This document shows, piece by piece, positions 63,885-64,000 of a stretch of DNA of 64,000 nt. A program made the position numbers and the translations under genes. The stretch is taken from the NCBI GenBank assembly GCA_934047225.1, contig OW203991.1, forward strand, positions 7,874,001-7,938,000, given 5' to 3'. The stretch's first letter is position 1; each line of letters opens with the position of its first letter. This DNA is from Ypsolopha sequella. Its lineage: Eukaryota; Arthropoda; Insecta; Lepidoptera; Ypsolophidae. The notes beneath the pieces were generated by a model. That model was not told the DNA's origin and ran no database searches. It saw only the letters and a list, made by a program, of their open reading frames with translations.

Positions 63885-64000
63885 TCAGGCTTAGGCGTTA
63901 TTTTATTAACACCTCTTATAGCCTATACGTTGACTTATTTCTCTACCATGATAATACAGAAAACCGCATCCAAATCCATTGCGTAGTTCTCGAGATAAAA
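63885..64000 (-). mobile_element. Helitron-like fragment running off the window
   Basis: On the minus strand 'TCGAGAACTACGCAATGGAT' and 'TTTGGATGCGGTTTTC' match the family at 53405, followed by 'CGTATAGGCTATAAGAGG'. Cut by the window end. Confidence 0.5.

Overview
The window looks like an AT-rich, transposon-packed stretch of a lepidopteran (moth or butterfly) nuclear genome. The evidence is the dispersed 'GAGTCGGACTCGC...GGGTTCCGTACC...GGCCGGTTTTT' repeat family, a tRNA-headed SINE with the body motif 'GGAAAACATCGTGAGGAAAC', LINE 3' ends with 'GCGATAAGGCCGCC'-type tails, Helitron-like ends in CTAG, and intron-sized AT-rich gaps. These families I recognise from general knowledge of lepidopteran repeats, not from a search.

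Host coding sequence is sparse. The only complete gene I can defend is a single-exon UXT-type prefoldin-like gene at 3013-3462 (minus). Two further short exons are convincing by splice signals and content: a THAP zinc-finger first exon at 7554-7630 (plus, ending at GTAAGT) and a GC-rich terminal exon at 22990-23091 (minus, with a clean acceptor and a stop). A GC-rich edge at 1-80 and a GC island at 47811-47895 may be exonic. A few small ORFs (4875-5036, 20405-20650, 41935-42125, 54864-55055, 29786-30073) are listed as weak candidates only.

Most of the rest is mobile DNA. (a) Inverted-repeat (foldback/MITE) elements are very dense. Several have target-site duplications readable by eye: three hAT-like elements with 8-bp duplications (31893-32276, 41662-41919, 58437-58953), a 1.15-kb element with an 8-bp duplication (56912-58062), one with a 9-bp duplication (37657-38389), and a set bounded by TTAA (18598-19046, 33209-33605, 38944-39333, 40951-41315, 63171-63645). 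(b) The 'GGGTTCCGTACC' family is present in several copies, four of them carrying a younger hairpin element inside. (c) Non-LTR remains include RTE-type 3' tails and a decayed RTE ORF fragment (48850-49225), a LINE ORF C-terminus with 3' UTR (30955-31452), and three LINE 3' ends. A frameshifted endonuclease-like retroelement domain lies at 52140-52710. (d) Tandem arrays have periods of about 151, 390, 265, 147 and 56 bp.

There is no CRISPR array, no rRNA and no convincing functional tRNA gene. I see no coordinated multi-gene system. The most notable structures are a 623-bp near-perfect palindrome (10419-11041), a perfect 61-bp-arm palindrome nested in another element (35741-35891), and the cluster of direct and inverted foldback units at 27604-29336. 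Most six-frame ORFs of 60-130 codons here look like chance or lie inside repeats.
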